From positions 189,716,067 through 189,780,066 of the forward strand of contig NC_134569.1 of NCBI RefSeq assembly GCF_050947875.1: DNA of 64,000 nt. The letters run 5' to 3'. A program made the translations under genes and the position numbers. The notes below the pieces were generated by a model. That model did not search any database and was not told the DNA's origin. It worked only from the letters and a program-made list of their open reading frames with translations. Positions 43,528 through 53,317 of the stretch are shown one piece after another (the first letter of the stretch is position 1; each line of letters starts with the position of its first letter). The stretch comes from Dermacentor variabilis (Eukaryota > Arthropoda > Arachnida > Ixodida > Ixodidae).

Positions 43528-44824
43528 TTTCCGGTTGTGAAGGCGAGGCTGAGCGGCGCACTGGCGATGGAGATTGACGTAAACGGGGTGCACGAGAAGT
43601 TGGCGGTGGCGTCAAACTCCTGTCAGATGCCGGCGAGCGGCTCCGGAAGCTTCTCTGCCAGTAATCGTTGCCAGGAGGGACGCCAGCTGACCAAGAGGTG
43701 GTGCATGGCTGTTGAGTTGTCCTCGTAGGAGGTGTGGTCCTTGTTGAAGACCCCGATCGACGATTCCACGTTGTTGGGCGACGATTGCAAAATCTCGCTA
43801 TGTGGCCCGCGACACCGCATTGGAAACACACAGGCAGATGCCTCAAATTTCGATGTTCTTGCACGTAGTCACGCATGTTGCTGTCGACTGCATAGCCAGC
43901 AGGTGGGTCCCATTCATCATGGCTAGGCATCGGCCGCCCGGAGGCGTGCGTGCGGCGAGGGCGTTGGTCGTAGTCATGATCTTGATAGCTTCGGGTCCCT
44001 CTCGTTTGTGGGGTAGACCTATACTCGACGGTCGCTGAGTGAACCGTGGGTTGCCATGCGGTCGAAACGGCCGTGTTTCGCATCTCGTGTGGTAAGTACG
44101 CACCAGCGATGCCGGGTGTGCAACGGTACATCTCTTCCCGATGGAGCAACTCTTCGCGAACAATCTGCCGTATTGTTGATGGAAGGTCAACACACGAACT
44201 CGGGTCTACACTTGCCACCGTTGTGACATTAGCCAGGCGACCAAACTTCGGTACTATCCGTCGCATCTTCAGCGTCTCAAAGGTCCTGCAGTGGCGAATG
44301 ACGTCAGACACGGAATCCAAGCTTTCTTTACCGATCAAAAAATTGTAGACGTCTTCGGCTATCCCTTTCAACAAATGTCCAACTTTGTCCTCTTCAGACA
44401 TTTGAGAGTTCACTATTTTGCACAGTTTCAGCACTTCTTCGATATAAGTCGTGCAGGTCTCGCCGGGAATCTGAGCTCTTTGCGAAAGCGTCTGTTCGGC
44501 GCGTTTCTTTTTTGCGCTAGAGTCTCCAAAACACGCTCTGAGCTCCTCTACGAAAAACTCCCATGAAGTGAGCGTGTCTTCGTGATTCTCATACCAGACG
44601 AGTGCTGTGTCGGTAAGGGAAAACACAACATTTGACAACTGTGCGGTCGAGTTCCAACCGTTAGATCGGCTCACCCTTCGGTAGTTTGTGAGCCACTCGT
44701 CGACATCTTCTCCGGCTTTTCCTCCGAAAGTGAGTGGCACCCGGTAGTATTGCCAGGGAAGGCCAGGTGCTGGCCTTGAAGCCGCGTCAGAACCCTCGGG
44801 AGTCTGGCAGGCGTATTCAGTCAT
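43523..44824 (-). CDS. gag: Gag of gypsy 2
   Basis: A 433-codon frame from ATG at 44824 (MTEYACQTPEGSD) to TAG at 43525-43523. The capsid-like region has PLTFGGKAGEDVDEWLTNY, FVEELRACFGDSSAKK and GETCTTYIEEVLKLCKIVN. A single CCHC zinc knuckle (CFQCGVAGHIARFC) stands at about residues 325-345 before an Arg/Ser/Pro-rich tail. Gag forms the particle and binds the genomic RNA through the knuckle. The stop codon directly follows the heptamer GGAAAAC, and pol lies in the -1 frame, so a fraction of ribosomes would extend Gag into Gag-Pol. The frame is undamaged. Confidence 0.95.
   Translation of the reverse strand: MTEYACQTPEGSDAASRPAPGLPWQYYRVPLTFGGKAGEDVDEWLTNYRRVSRSNGWNSTAQLSNVVFSLTDTALVWYENHEDTLTSWEFFVEELRACFGDSSAKKKRAEQTLSQRAQIPGETCTTYIEEVLKLCKIVNSQMSEEDKVGHLLKGIAEDVYNFLIGKESLDSVSDVIRHCRTFETLKMRRIVPKFGRLANVTTVASVDPSSCVDLPSTIRQIVREELLHREEMYRCTPGIAGAYLPHEMRNTAVSTAWQPTVHSATVEYRSTPQTRGTRSYQDHDYDQRPRRTHASGRPMPSHDEWDPPAGYAVDSNMRDYVQEHRNLRHLPVCFQCGVAGHIARFCNRRPTTWNRRSGSSTRTTPPTRTTQQPCTTSWSAGVPPGNDYWQRSFRSRSPASDRSLTPPPTSRAPRLRQSPSPVRRSASPSQPEN
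43526..43532 (-). promoter_or_regulatory. -1 frameshift slippery site GGAAAAC before gag stop
   Basis: On the minus strand gag ends CCG GAA AAC TAG. Slipping back one base gives GGA AAA CTA GCT and enters the open pol frame without a stop. The heptamer G GAA AAC deviates from X XXY YYZ at one position, as does the known MMTV pro-pol site GGAUUUA. I see no strong stem-loop directly downstream. Confidence 0.65.
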
Positions 44825-44906
44825 GTCAGGTGATGGTGGCGGAAGTCCGGCAAGTCGACGGCTTCGGCGAAGTTGTAGCAGCGTAGGCTCCGTGGTTACG
44901 AGGTGT

Positions 44907-44924
44907 ACCCCGCACCGTCCACCA
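44907..44924 (-). promoter_or_regulatory. Primer-binding site of gypsy 2
   Basis: On the minus strand, three bases after the 5' LTR end comes TGGTGGACGGTGCGGGGT. It starts with the TGG complementary to the CCA end of a tRNA. I could not assign the tRNA. The neighbouring decayed gypsy has a similar TGGTGGAAGGTGCTG in the same place. Confidence 0.7.
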
Positions 44925-44927
44925 ATT

Positions 44928-45079
44928 TGTTACAAGCACGGGGAAAAGGGGTTTATTGAGGCGTGCGAGAGCAGGAACGGCAGGCTACGAACAACAGGAA
45001 TGGCCGCTGCACAGTCTTTGTTCTCCTCTTTCTTCCTCTTCTTGATCCACGCGTCCCTTTTACGCGCTTGGACGTAACA
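44928..45079 (-). repeat. 5' LTR of gypsy 2
   Basis: 152-bp copy identical to 39826-39977 as far as I can read. It is upstream of gag on the minus strand, so it should contain the element's promoter. No clear TATA box is visible. Confidence 0.95.
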
Positions 45080-45179
45080 ATATTATACTGCATAACAATG
45101 AAAATAACAAAATACATATTTCACAGGCAGGACAATTGCCTCTAACAACATGGCAGTGGCCAGTGGTGGAAAAAAACTG

Positions 45180-45905
45180 CAACATCATGTTAACAAAATA
45201 CTCCTTCACTCAATAAAGAAACTGTGAAGTCCTCGATGCCCTTGATGATGTGCTTCACCTTGTCCTTTTCAGTCATGGTGGAATCGACGCGGGCGCAAAT
45301 ATCCACGACATCCTCTATGTAACTGGTGTAAGTCTCACCGGGCTGTTGAGCGCGCTGGCGTAGGCGTTGTTCAGCACGGAGTTTTTGCAAGGCTGGGCGA
45401 CCGAAGACTTCCGCGAATGCTGTTTTGAAAGCGGACCAGGTTTACAGTTTCCGTTCATGATTGTGGAACTAGAGGTTCGTAACGTCAGCAAGATAGAAGA
45501 TGACGCTACGTAGCTTCGTCGGGTCATCCCACTTGTTATGATCACTGACGCTCTCGTAGGTAGAGAGCGAATCTACCACGTCAGTCTCACCTGATCCGCT
45601 AAAAACAGGAGGGTCCCGCTGCCGCTGTACGGCGCCGCACATGATAGGAGCGGCAGATGCTGCAAGCAGATTGTTGGGAGCCTCGTTCATGATAGCGGCT
45701 GGAGCAGATGTCAAAGTTCGGCTGCGAAGTTCCAGGGTGAGGTCGGGGAGTGCAGCACCTTCCACCAAATGTAATATGTGCATTTATTACGACACCAGGC
45801 AGTCTAGTTGCACTTACAGTACACGATCGTTGATCGCGCGCACAGCAGACACAAGAGCGCCTTCTTACTCCTCTTCACTACAGCTTGAGCATATATTCTC
45901 CATCA
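45180..45905 (-). pseudogene. Decayed gypsy 3: LTR end and gag fragment
   Basis: The minus strand gives gag-like pieces in several frames: RDPPVFSGSGETDVVD, KWDDPTKLRSVIFYLAD (45783-45469), then EQRLRQRAQQPGETYTSYIEDVV and DKVKHIIKGIEDFTV (45390-45190). These align with the capsid region of gypsy 2 gag (RAQIPGETCTTYIEEVL, DKVGHLLKGIAEDVY), but the two families are clearly different. Upstream, AATAAATGCACATATTACA ends an LTR-like stretch and TGGTGGAAGGTGCTG is its primer-binding site. Pol is absent. Stops and frameshifts separate the pieces. The fragment ends about 100 bp from the intact element. Confidence 0.75.
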
Positions 45906-46137
45906 TGACCTTTGACTGATTGTTGTACGATTCTCTATGGCATCAATAAAGTAAGCAAAAAATATTTTTTAAGCTTATACACTGCCAAAAAATTTACATC
46001 AGCTCAATGGCAAGTTCAAGACAGTCAGTTGTGGTAATCACTTGTTTAGAGGAAGCAGTTGAAGATTTCAACACTAGTGCTACACTTCTGATGTCACAAC
46101 AGGGAAGGCATGAGTGGACAGTAAAATTCTGAGAATA

Positions 46138-46149
46138 TTGATTAATCAT
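46138..46149. repeat. Target-site duplication of RTE 1 (left)
   Basis: TTGATTAATCAT, identical to 48229-48240. The bases outside the 12-mer differ on both sides. Confidence 0.9.
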
Positions 46150-48228
46150 CATCATCATCATCATCAGCCTGGTTACGCCCACTGCAGGGCAAAGGCCTCT
46201 CCCATACTTCTCCAACAACCCCGGTCATGTACTAATTGTGGCCATGCCGTCCCTGCAAACTTCTTAATCTCATCCGCCCACCTGACTTTCTGCCGCCCCC
46301 TGCTACGCTTCCCTTCCCTTGGGATCCAGTCCGTAACCCTTAATGACCATCGGTTATCTTCCCTCCTCATTACATGTCCTGCCCATGCCCATTTCTTTTT
46401 CTTGATTTCAACTAAGATGTCATTAACTCGCGTTTGTTCCCTCACCCAATCTGCTCTTTTCTTATCCCTTAACGTTACACCTATCATTCTTCTTTCCATA
46501 GCTCGTTGTGTCGTCCTCAATTTGAGTAGAACCCTTTTCGTAAGCCTCCAGGTTTCTGCCCCGTAGGTGAGTACTGGTAAGACACAGCTATTATATACTT
46601 TTCTCTTGAGGGATAACGGCAACCTGCTGTTCATGATTTGGGAATGCCTGCCAAACGCACTCCAGCCCATTCTTATTCTTCTGATTATTTCCGTCTCATG
46701 ATCCGGATCCGCCGTCACTACCTGCCCTAAGTAGATGTATTCCCTTACGACTTCCAGTGCCTCGCTGCCTATTGTAAATTGCTGTTCTCTCCCGAGACTG
46801 TTAAGCATTACTTTAGTTTTCTGCATATTAATTTTTAGACCCACTCTTCTGCTTTGCCTCTCCAGGTCAGTGAGCATGCATTGCAATTGGTCCCCTGAGT
46901 TACTAAGCAAGGCAATATCATCAGCGAATCGCAAGTTACTAAGGTATTCTCCATTAACTTTTATCCCCAATTCTTCCCAATCCAGGTCTCTGAATACCTC
47001 CTGTAAACACGCTGTGAATAGCATTGGAGATATCGTATCTCCCTGCCTGACGCCTTTCTTTATTGGGATTTTGTTGCTTGCTTTATGGAGGACTACGGTG
47101 GCTGTGGAGCCGCTATAGATATCTTCCAGTATTTTTACATATGGCTCATCTACACCCTGATTCCGTAATGCCTCCATGACTGCTGAGGTTTCGACTGAAT
47201 CAAACGCTTTCTCGTAATCAATGAAAGCTATATACAACGGTTGCTTATATTCTGCACATTTCTCTATCACTTGATTGATAGTGTGAATATGGTCTATTGT
47301 TGAGTAGCCTTTACGGAATCCTGCCTGGTCCTTTGGTTGACAGAAATCTAAGGTGTTCCTGATTCTATTTGCAATTACCTTAGTAAATACTTTGTAGGCA
47401 ACGGACAGTAAGCTGATCGGTCTATAATTTTTCAAGTCTTTGGCGTCCCCTTTCTTATGGATTAGGATTATGTTAGCGTTCTTCCAAGATTCCGGTACGC
47501 TCGAGGTCATGAGGCATTGCGTATACAGGGTGGCCAGTTTCTCTAGAACAATCTGTCCACCATCCTTCAACAAATCGGCTGTTACCTGATCCTCCCCAGC
47601 TGCCTTCCCCCTTTGCATATCTCCTAAGGCTTTCTTTACTTCTTCCGGCGTTACCTTCGGGATTTCGAATTCCTCTAGACTATTTTCTCTTCCATTATCG
47701 TCGTGGGTGCCACTTGTACTGTATAAATCTCTATAGAACTCCTCAGCCACTTGAACTATCTCATCCATATTAGTAATGATATTGCCGGCTTTGTCTCTTA
47801 ACGCACACATCTGATTCTTGCCAATTCCTAGTTTCTTCTTTACTGTTTTTAGGCTTCCTCCGCTCCTGAGAGCATGTTCAATTCTATCCATATTATACTT
47901 CCTTATGTCAGCTGTCTTACGCTTGTTGATTAACTTCGAAAGTTCTGCCAGTTCTATTCTAGCTGAAGGGTTAGATGCTTTCATACATCGGCGTTTCTTG
48001 ATCAGATCTTTCGTCTCCTGCGATAGTTTGCTGGTATCCTGCCTAACGGAGTTACCACCGACTTCCATTGCACACTCCTTAATGATGCCCACAAGATTGT
48101 CGGTCATTGCTTCAACACTAAGGTCCGCTTCCTGAGTTAAAGCTGAATACCTGTTCTGTAGCTTGATCTGGAATTCCTCTATTTTCCCTCTTACCGCTAA
48201 CTCATTGATCGGCTTCTTATGTACCAGT
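46150..48228 (-). mobile_element. 5'-truncated RTE-clade LINE 1
   Basis: Minus-strand LINE flanked by a 12-bp duplication. Its 3' end is the short TGGGCGTAACCAGGC plus a (TGATGA)n tail (46150-46166), typical of the RTE clade, with almost no 3' UTR. The 5' end is cut inside ORF2, so the endonuclease is missing. Confidence 0.92.
46173..48227 (-). CDS. RTE reverse transcriptase (ORF2 C-terminal part)
   Basis: The frame is open from the truncation point at 48228 to the stop at 46173. The first ATG is at 48107, but the codons before it are part of the same protein (INELAVRGKIEEFQIKLQN). RT motifs: AAGEDQVTADLLKDGG, NYRPISLLSVAYKVFTKVI, FIDYEKAFDSV (about residue 293 from that ATG), GVRQGDTISPMLF and LRFADDIALL (about 392). 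The C-terminal region YGAETWRLTKRVLLKLRTTQ and WAWAGHVMRREDNRW is characteristic of RTE elements. It would prime reverse transcription at a nicked target, but the apurinic-type endonuclease is gone. No internal stop is present, so it inserted rather recently. BovB, known in ticks, is an RTE relative; I cannot say whether this is that family. Confidence 0.92.
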   Translation of the reverse strand: MVHKKPINELAVRGKIEEFQIKLQNRYSALTQEADLSVEAMTDNLVGIIKECAMEVGGNSVRQDTSKLSQETKDLIKKRRCMKASNPSARIELAELSKLINKRKTADIRKYNMDRIEHALRSGGSLKTVKKKLGIGKNQMCALRDKAGNIITNMDEIVQVAEEFYRDLYSTSGTHDDNGRENSLEEFEIPKVTPEEVKKALGDMQRGKAAGEDQVTADLLKDGGQIVLEKLATLYTQCLMTSSVPESWKNANIILIHKKGDAKDLKNYRPISLLSVAYKVFTKVIANRIRNTLDFCQPKDQAGFRKGYSTIDHIHTINQVIEKCAEYKQPLYIAFIDYEKAFDSVETSAVMEALRNQGVDEPYVKILEDIYSGSTATVVLHKASNKIPIKKGVRQGDTISPMLFTACLQEVFRDLDWEELGIKVNGEYLSNLRFADDIALLSNSGDQLQCMLTDLERQSRRVGLKINMQKTKVMLNSLGREQQFTIGSEALEVVREYIYLGQVVTADPDHETEIIRRIRMGWSAFGRHSQIMNSRLPLSLKRKVYNSCVLPVLTYGAETWRLTKRVLLKLRTTQRAMERRMIGVTLRDKKRADWVREQTRVNDILVEIKKKKWAWAGHVMRREDNRWSLRVTDWIPREGKRSRGRQKVRWADEIKKFAGTAWPQLVHDRGCWRSMGEAFALQWA

Positions 48229-48240
48229 TTGATTAATCAT
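48229..48240. repeat. Target-site duplication of RTE 1 (right)
   Basis: TTGATTAATCAT, partner of 46138-46149. Confidence 0.9.
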
Positions 48241-49690
48241 TGTTGCACAATCAAGCATGTAAAATTGACATGCAGAAAAGCTTAACTCTCAGTTACTCTA
48301 CAAGTGCAAATTAGGTGCCCAGAACACTCAGTACAAATTCAATTAAAAATTGTGCACCTAGAACATTGCCAGAGCTAGCATTCAAATTCCAATGTAGATC
48401 ATTTTTATACAGCAGCGACTGGTATGCATACTTATAGTCTGTACCAAAATAGTATCCATGACAGAAAGCTTTTTTAGGGCAAAGTTACTGTCATACCTAG
48501 GCTGCTACACTCAAGCGTGAAGGGCAACATGCTTGATACAAAGGGGTGCGTCGACAAGCTACTGTCGCAGTTCTTGATTCTCTTACCATTGTCCCCTTCT
48601 TCCTGCTCAGTTCATAATTGGGTTCACTAGATCTTTTGTTTGCAACAAACCTTTTCCTTTTCTTTTCGATGCGCACATCTCCAGTCATTTATCTTCGTGC
48701 ATTTTTGAATTTGTTTCGCAGCCCTATCTTCCACGAATGCTCATAATTTTAGCCAAACAATAAAGAAGTCCGAAAAATGAACTGAACTACGCACTCAATA
48801 TGCACTACTTCCTCAATTAAGCTAAAGATAATGTACCATCTTGTCTACATAATATAATATGCTTATAGTGTTTTAAATATTAGTAGAATACATTACAAGC
48901 CCAATACCATTATGCAAATGCACTGTACACTATAAGTAATCTCATATTAGGTTTAGTGTTTCCTTCTGAATGTACCCTAAGTGGCCTAATTTTCTCTAGG
49001 TAGACTACAAGTTTCTACCATAATGTATTAGCATGGTACTTGATAGCAACACACTTTACTTGTAGCACCATATATGTAGAAGCTTGAAGAAATACTCATA
49101 GAAAAGGAAATTTTTGTTTTCCAGAGAATGAAAAGGAAGAAAAAATAAAGGGTCCAAATTTACCGAAAACAAACGACAGCAATGATGCAAGCAATGTAAA
49201 AGTACGATTAGTGTGTATTTCTGAATAAAATCATTAAGGTACCAAATTCGTCCAGAAGTGCTGCGATACGGCTAGTTGCTTGTCCGTGCTTATTCCTTGT
49301 ATCGCGCTGCTTTTGAACACAATGCAAACAATTCGACACAGGCAGGAACATGACCTGACAAGTTTGATTTCAAACATGTTTGCGTTGCATTTATGAGATA
49401 GGTGTACAGAACACCCTTAATCTCAACCTTCATACATGCGCTTCTCTATGGTTTCCTTACTTTGTGCCATGCATTAGTTCTACTGCGGCAGTGGTTAGGT
49501 TTATATATAGCTCACGCATTCACCTTCACTGTAAGCAACTTATGAAATGGTTCGACAATCCCTCGCTCTATTGTCGTCTTGTGCATGTGTAGCTATTGTG
49601 GTTTTATCAAACAGTGGCATGCACGAACATTATTGGGGTGCTTCGGAAGGTTGCCTGGGTTGGTTAACTTCTGACAGTTATTAGTGTTCT
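48241..49690. other. Intergenic, AT-rich
   Basis: No frame above 70 codons and no repeat noticed. The short frames at 48497-48688 and 49380-49592 have no motif. Confidence 0.45.
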
Positions 49691-49691
49691 C

Positions 49692-49920
49692 CAAGCTCGA
49701 AAGTACATTGGCCAAACAGAACGAAGTGTCAACATTAGGCTTAAAGAGCAACGTAATAACTATCGGCAGATAACCAATTGAGGAAATCTTACGACACATG
49801 TCAAAACATGTTCATGCACATCACTGTCTGATAATACCATTATTACAGATGTGCAGGACAGAATAGAACTCGTGATTGTTGAGACATTTGAGAAGTTATC
49901 CGCACATGAGGTGGATGCGT
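49692..49920 (+). pseudogene. GIY-YIG remnant of a third Penelope-like element
   Basis: The forward frame reads ARKYIGQTERSVNIRLKEQR, a TGA at about 49782, then NLTTHVKTCSC, DRIELVIVETFEKLSA and a final TGA. YIGQT-x-R with the following R-x3-R/K is the GIY-YIG core, and the H-x-K-x-C-x-C segment corresponds to the Cys/His-rich part seen in PLE 1 and 2. The GIY half is lost or too changed to see. No RT part or inverted ends were found nearby, so this is a stranded 3' piece. Confidence 0.65.
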
Positions 49921-50131
49921 GAGCAATCTGTCTAGTCTAACTCCGAGTGAAACAGAACGAATGCATGACAGACAAAAAAACTGCAACCCATGGGGACGTG
50001 CATGCACGGCTTTCAGGTGTAAGGTTATGACTACCTGTATGACTATCTGTATGGTTATCTCACATATATATGTAACGCTAACATGTATGAAATAAAAAAA
50101 GACGTTAGGTGGTAGTTCTGCCGTGTCCTAC

Positions 50132-50192
50132 TGTGTTTCATGTTATGGCTTTGGCACGTAAAACCCGAAATATTGAAATTGTGTTTCATGTT
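50132..50192 (+). mobile_element. 35-bp SINE stub with 13-bp target duplication
   Basis: TGTGTTTCATGTT stands at 50132-50144 and again at 50180-50192. The 35 bases between them (50145-50179) read ATGGCTTTGGCACGTAAAAC and then CCGAAATATTGAAAT. They match the extreme 3' end of the SINE at 34138-34262, here on the plus strand. The copy is therefore almost wholly 5'-truncated. Confidence 0.88.
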
Positions 50193-50194
50193 CA

Positions 50195-53170
50195 GAGCAG
50201 TGCGGTGAAAGAAAAAAAGTGCTTCATCCAGTTTGATTAAGCATCTCGCTCTCCATAACATTCGCACTTTGCCATTTGTCACTGAGTAGCTGGCATTCAA
50301 TTCACGCTCCTACCTAACCATGCTGACAACCGTTGATGAAAGCATGGTGCCAGCAAATCATGAGTGTGGAAGCAAACATTCACAGACAGATGCTCGCGTG
50401 TTGTCACCCCTGCATTAACCTCTATCCTTTGTTGCTCCGAAAGGGAACTTCAATATGCGTTACTCATAGCAGGACTTCTGCATAAAAAGAACAATCCTGA
50501 AAATGCACTTATTCACAATGACCCGGAATAACTTCTTTGAAAGCTTCTCAGCCTAGCCTATCTATAGACGTCTGGGTCAGAACACACACACAAAAAAAAA
50601 TGTTTTTAAGGAGCACTGAGAGAAAGGTGCCGTCTTCTGTATTGGTAGCTATCAATCAAGCAATTACATGTATCCTCAATTGCTCGAAAACAGCAAATAA
50701 TTGACCACATTACACTCTAATAAAACCAGTTAAAACGTGCGAGAAGTTCAGTGCAGCTTTGGACCTGACGAAACAGGCTACTCAGGTAACTGATACTTGA
50801 GACCCCGGTCACATTGTACCAGACAATGCTGACATGTACACACATTATCACCATGTCACAAAAATCTGGGTGCTCCAGCACTTGACGGGACAAGCGGTTT
50901 CCCCTGTGTTTCCAAAAGAAGTGCGAGGTGAATGTAGAGCATGATAGTTTTTGATGACTTGTTCACTGCATGCCCGTCAGCCACGGCATCAAGCCACCTC
51001 CATGCCACTAAGTTATTATAGTACGTGACCGCCACCTCCATTTTCGGCGACATGAATCGCCTCCTTTTTCATGTGCATGTTTTGAACTGGTTGTGCAATT
51101 AACTTTCAATGCTTTTGACTAATTGAAGCTTCCCACCCTAATACGAGTCGATAGCCCACAAAGACAAATATTGGGACACAAATGATTGGTGTGACTACTT
51201 CACACTCATTTAATCTAGCGCAAAGTGCACGTTAGGCAAGAAGTTGTTAGTTCTGGACTCCATTTGTGAGGCTGACCCGCAATTGTAGCCCAGTTGCTAT
51301 GATGTCATACTGCGAAGTCATGCTGGTCGCAGCTTCAGTCTAGGCCATGGCAGCCACGCTTCGGTTGGGCAAAAATGCAATAATGCTAATGCACTTAAAT
51401 TCAGGTGCTCGTTAAAGAAGCCCAGTCGGCCAGAATTCATTTCGAATTCCTCACTACGGTGTGCCTAATGATCAGGTTGTTGCTTTGCCATGTAAAACTC
51501 CAGAATTTATTTCATTATTTTAAGGTTCTGATTTTTGGAATCGGGCATCATCCTGTAGTTCCGCCTGAGTTTTTACTGCACTGCCATGACAAAAAGAAGC
51601 TCCGAGTACATAAAAACAAAACAATTTGTCCATATCTTGGAAACATTTACTAACATGTCTCTGCATGCACCTCTGTTGCTGTTATATGTAGTTTCGTATG
51701 CCAAGGAAGGTTAGGATGCTAGGGTCTTTTTCAAGAGCTTTTGCAATTCCTGGGAGAATCGTTTTCATGTTTCTTTTCATGTCTTCAAAGCTATTGTTTA
51801 TTTTGCATCTCTCTCTGCACCCAATGCATATTTCACTGCATCAACTTTTTCAAAGGGTGCACTCTTTATTTACTGATGCATGTACAAATAATTCAGAAGT
51901 ACCAAACGAAACAAATTTAAGAACACAACTGAATGTAAGTTCAATAACTGGCCTTGTCATGTAGCATATTCAGATAATGTCCCCTGTTTTGTCTCTGGTC
52001 CTCAGGTGTCATAAAATAAAATAAATAAATTTGGGGAAAGCCGTTCCTTCAGGCATGCAATAACGGGTGTAAAGCCAATTGACAGTAAATAAATAAGGGG
52101 TGTGTACAAGTAACCCAAAGCGCAGATTTTGAAAGAAGAGCCAATTGGAAAAATAACATATGGGCACGAGAACACCTAGTGTGCTAAGATCTGGTCAGCG
52201 AGGGCACAAGGTCCCCGCGTAGAGCGTTTAGTGAGATGAGAATCGAAAAAGAATCATGGCTCTTCAGGGCACAAATGCCCCAATGACGATGGTGTTAGTA
52301 GGTTTGTCCGATGGTCCATGTAACCCCACCTGCCTGAAGATACTTTGACAGCGAAGTTATCTAAAAGAGCCTTCAGGGATGCAATGATTAACACACGTCA
52401 ATGGCCGTCAGATTGAAATTGCCTTGTCAATTGGACAGCCACTGACAAAGGAAAGGAAATACCTACCCATTGCGAGAGAGCGCTGGTGACATTTCGCAAG
52501 TAATGACCAAAGGAGTGAGGGGAACAAACAGAAAAACGATGGAGCGGGGGTGGTATTTGCTGTAGTAACAAAAAACGTATGACTAGTGCAATATATTGAG
52601 ACACCCACCAACAGCAGCAACGCCAGCTGTCCCTCAGAATGGTGGAAAAGAGATTTTACAATAGAAGGAACAGAAAACAATTGAGGAAAACCAGTACAGA
52701 GCGAGAAATAGAAAAGACGGAAAAAATGCGTAAAAGACACGAGGGGGGCAATCAAACCACCGAGGGCATCACCCCGAGCCGAATCAGGGGAGGGTGATGC
52801 TAGTAGGGCCGAAGCAAAATCTGTGCAGGTAGTAAGGGAATCTACCGTGTGCCGTAATTATTCGTACTAAAGATTTGAACGGAGGGAAGTGGGCCGGGAT
52901 CGCTGAGATGGTGGGGACTCATAAGAAGGCTTCTGTATCACAATTGGCCGACCTCCAATCGCGATACCAATCGCACACCATTTGCTTGTGAAACTGGCGT
53001 CGGATAGAGCGGATGGACACTCTAGCGCGGCGCTGCAGGGAGACTATTCTGCAAGAATCCACCTAGTGCACTGTCCGTTCCGGCCGCCGCTGATTGGCTG
53101 TAGGCCTACGAATGACGATGACGACGGGCGCACCTAGCTTCCGGTTCCTGTCTGAAACGTCAGACTGACG
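50195..53170. other. Intergenic, nothing recognised
   Basis: Short frames only. Near 52.4-52.75 kb a minus-strand frame of 115 codons is Phe/Leu/Ser-rich low complexity without a motif. Towards 53.0 kb GC rises at the approach to Harbinger 3. Confidence 0.45.
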
Positions 53171-53317
53171 TCAGTGGTGTTGCACTTACTCTGCATGTTT
53201 CGTGTGATAACTGAACATGCTTCGGCGCGTACACGTGATTCAGACAGTCACAGCGCATCAACGGATCTTTCTGCGATTCCTTTGTTTTTAGTACTACGAT
53301 GGATGGATAGCACTACG

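Larger units (their letters stand above)
39826..45079 (-). mobile_element. Intact Ty3/gypsy LTR retrotransposon 2
   Basis: A complete element on the minus strand: 152-bp LTR, primer-binding site, gag, pol, polypurine tract, 152-bp LTR. The LTRs start TGTTAC and end GTAACA. By eye they are identical base for base. The flanks carry the 4-bp duplication ATAT (39822-39825 and 45080-45083). There is no env. Both genes are open over full length, so the insertion is recent and possibly still active. Confidence 0.95.

Noticed and set aside
44907..44924. Naming the tRNA that primes gypsy 2
   Set aside because: The 18-mer begins with TGG as expected, but I could not match the rest to a specific tRNA with confidence.
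52408..52755. 115-codon minus-strand frame as a membrane protein
   Set aside because: Phe/Leu/Ser-rich low-complexity translation of AT/purine-rich DNA, with no splice or start support.
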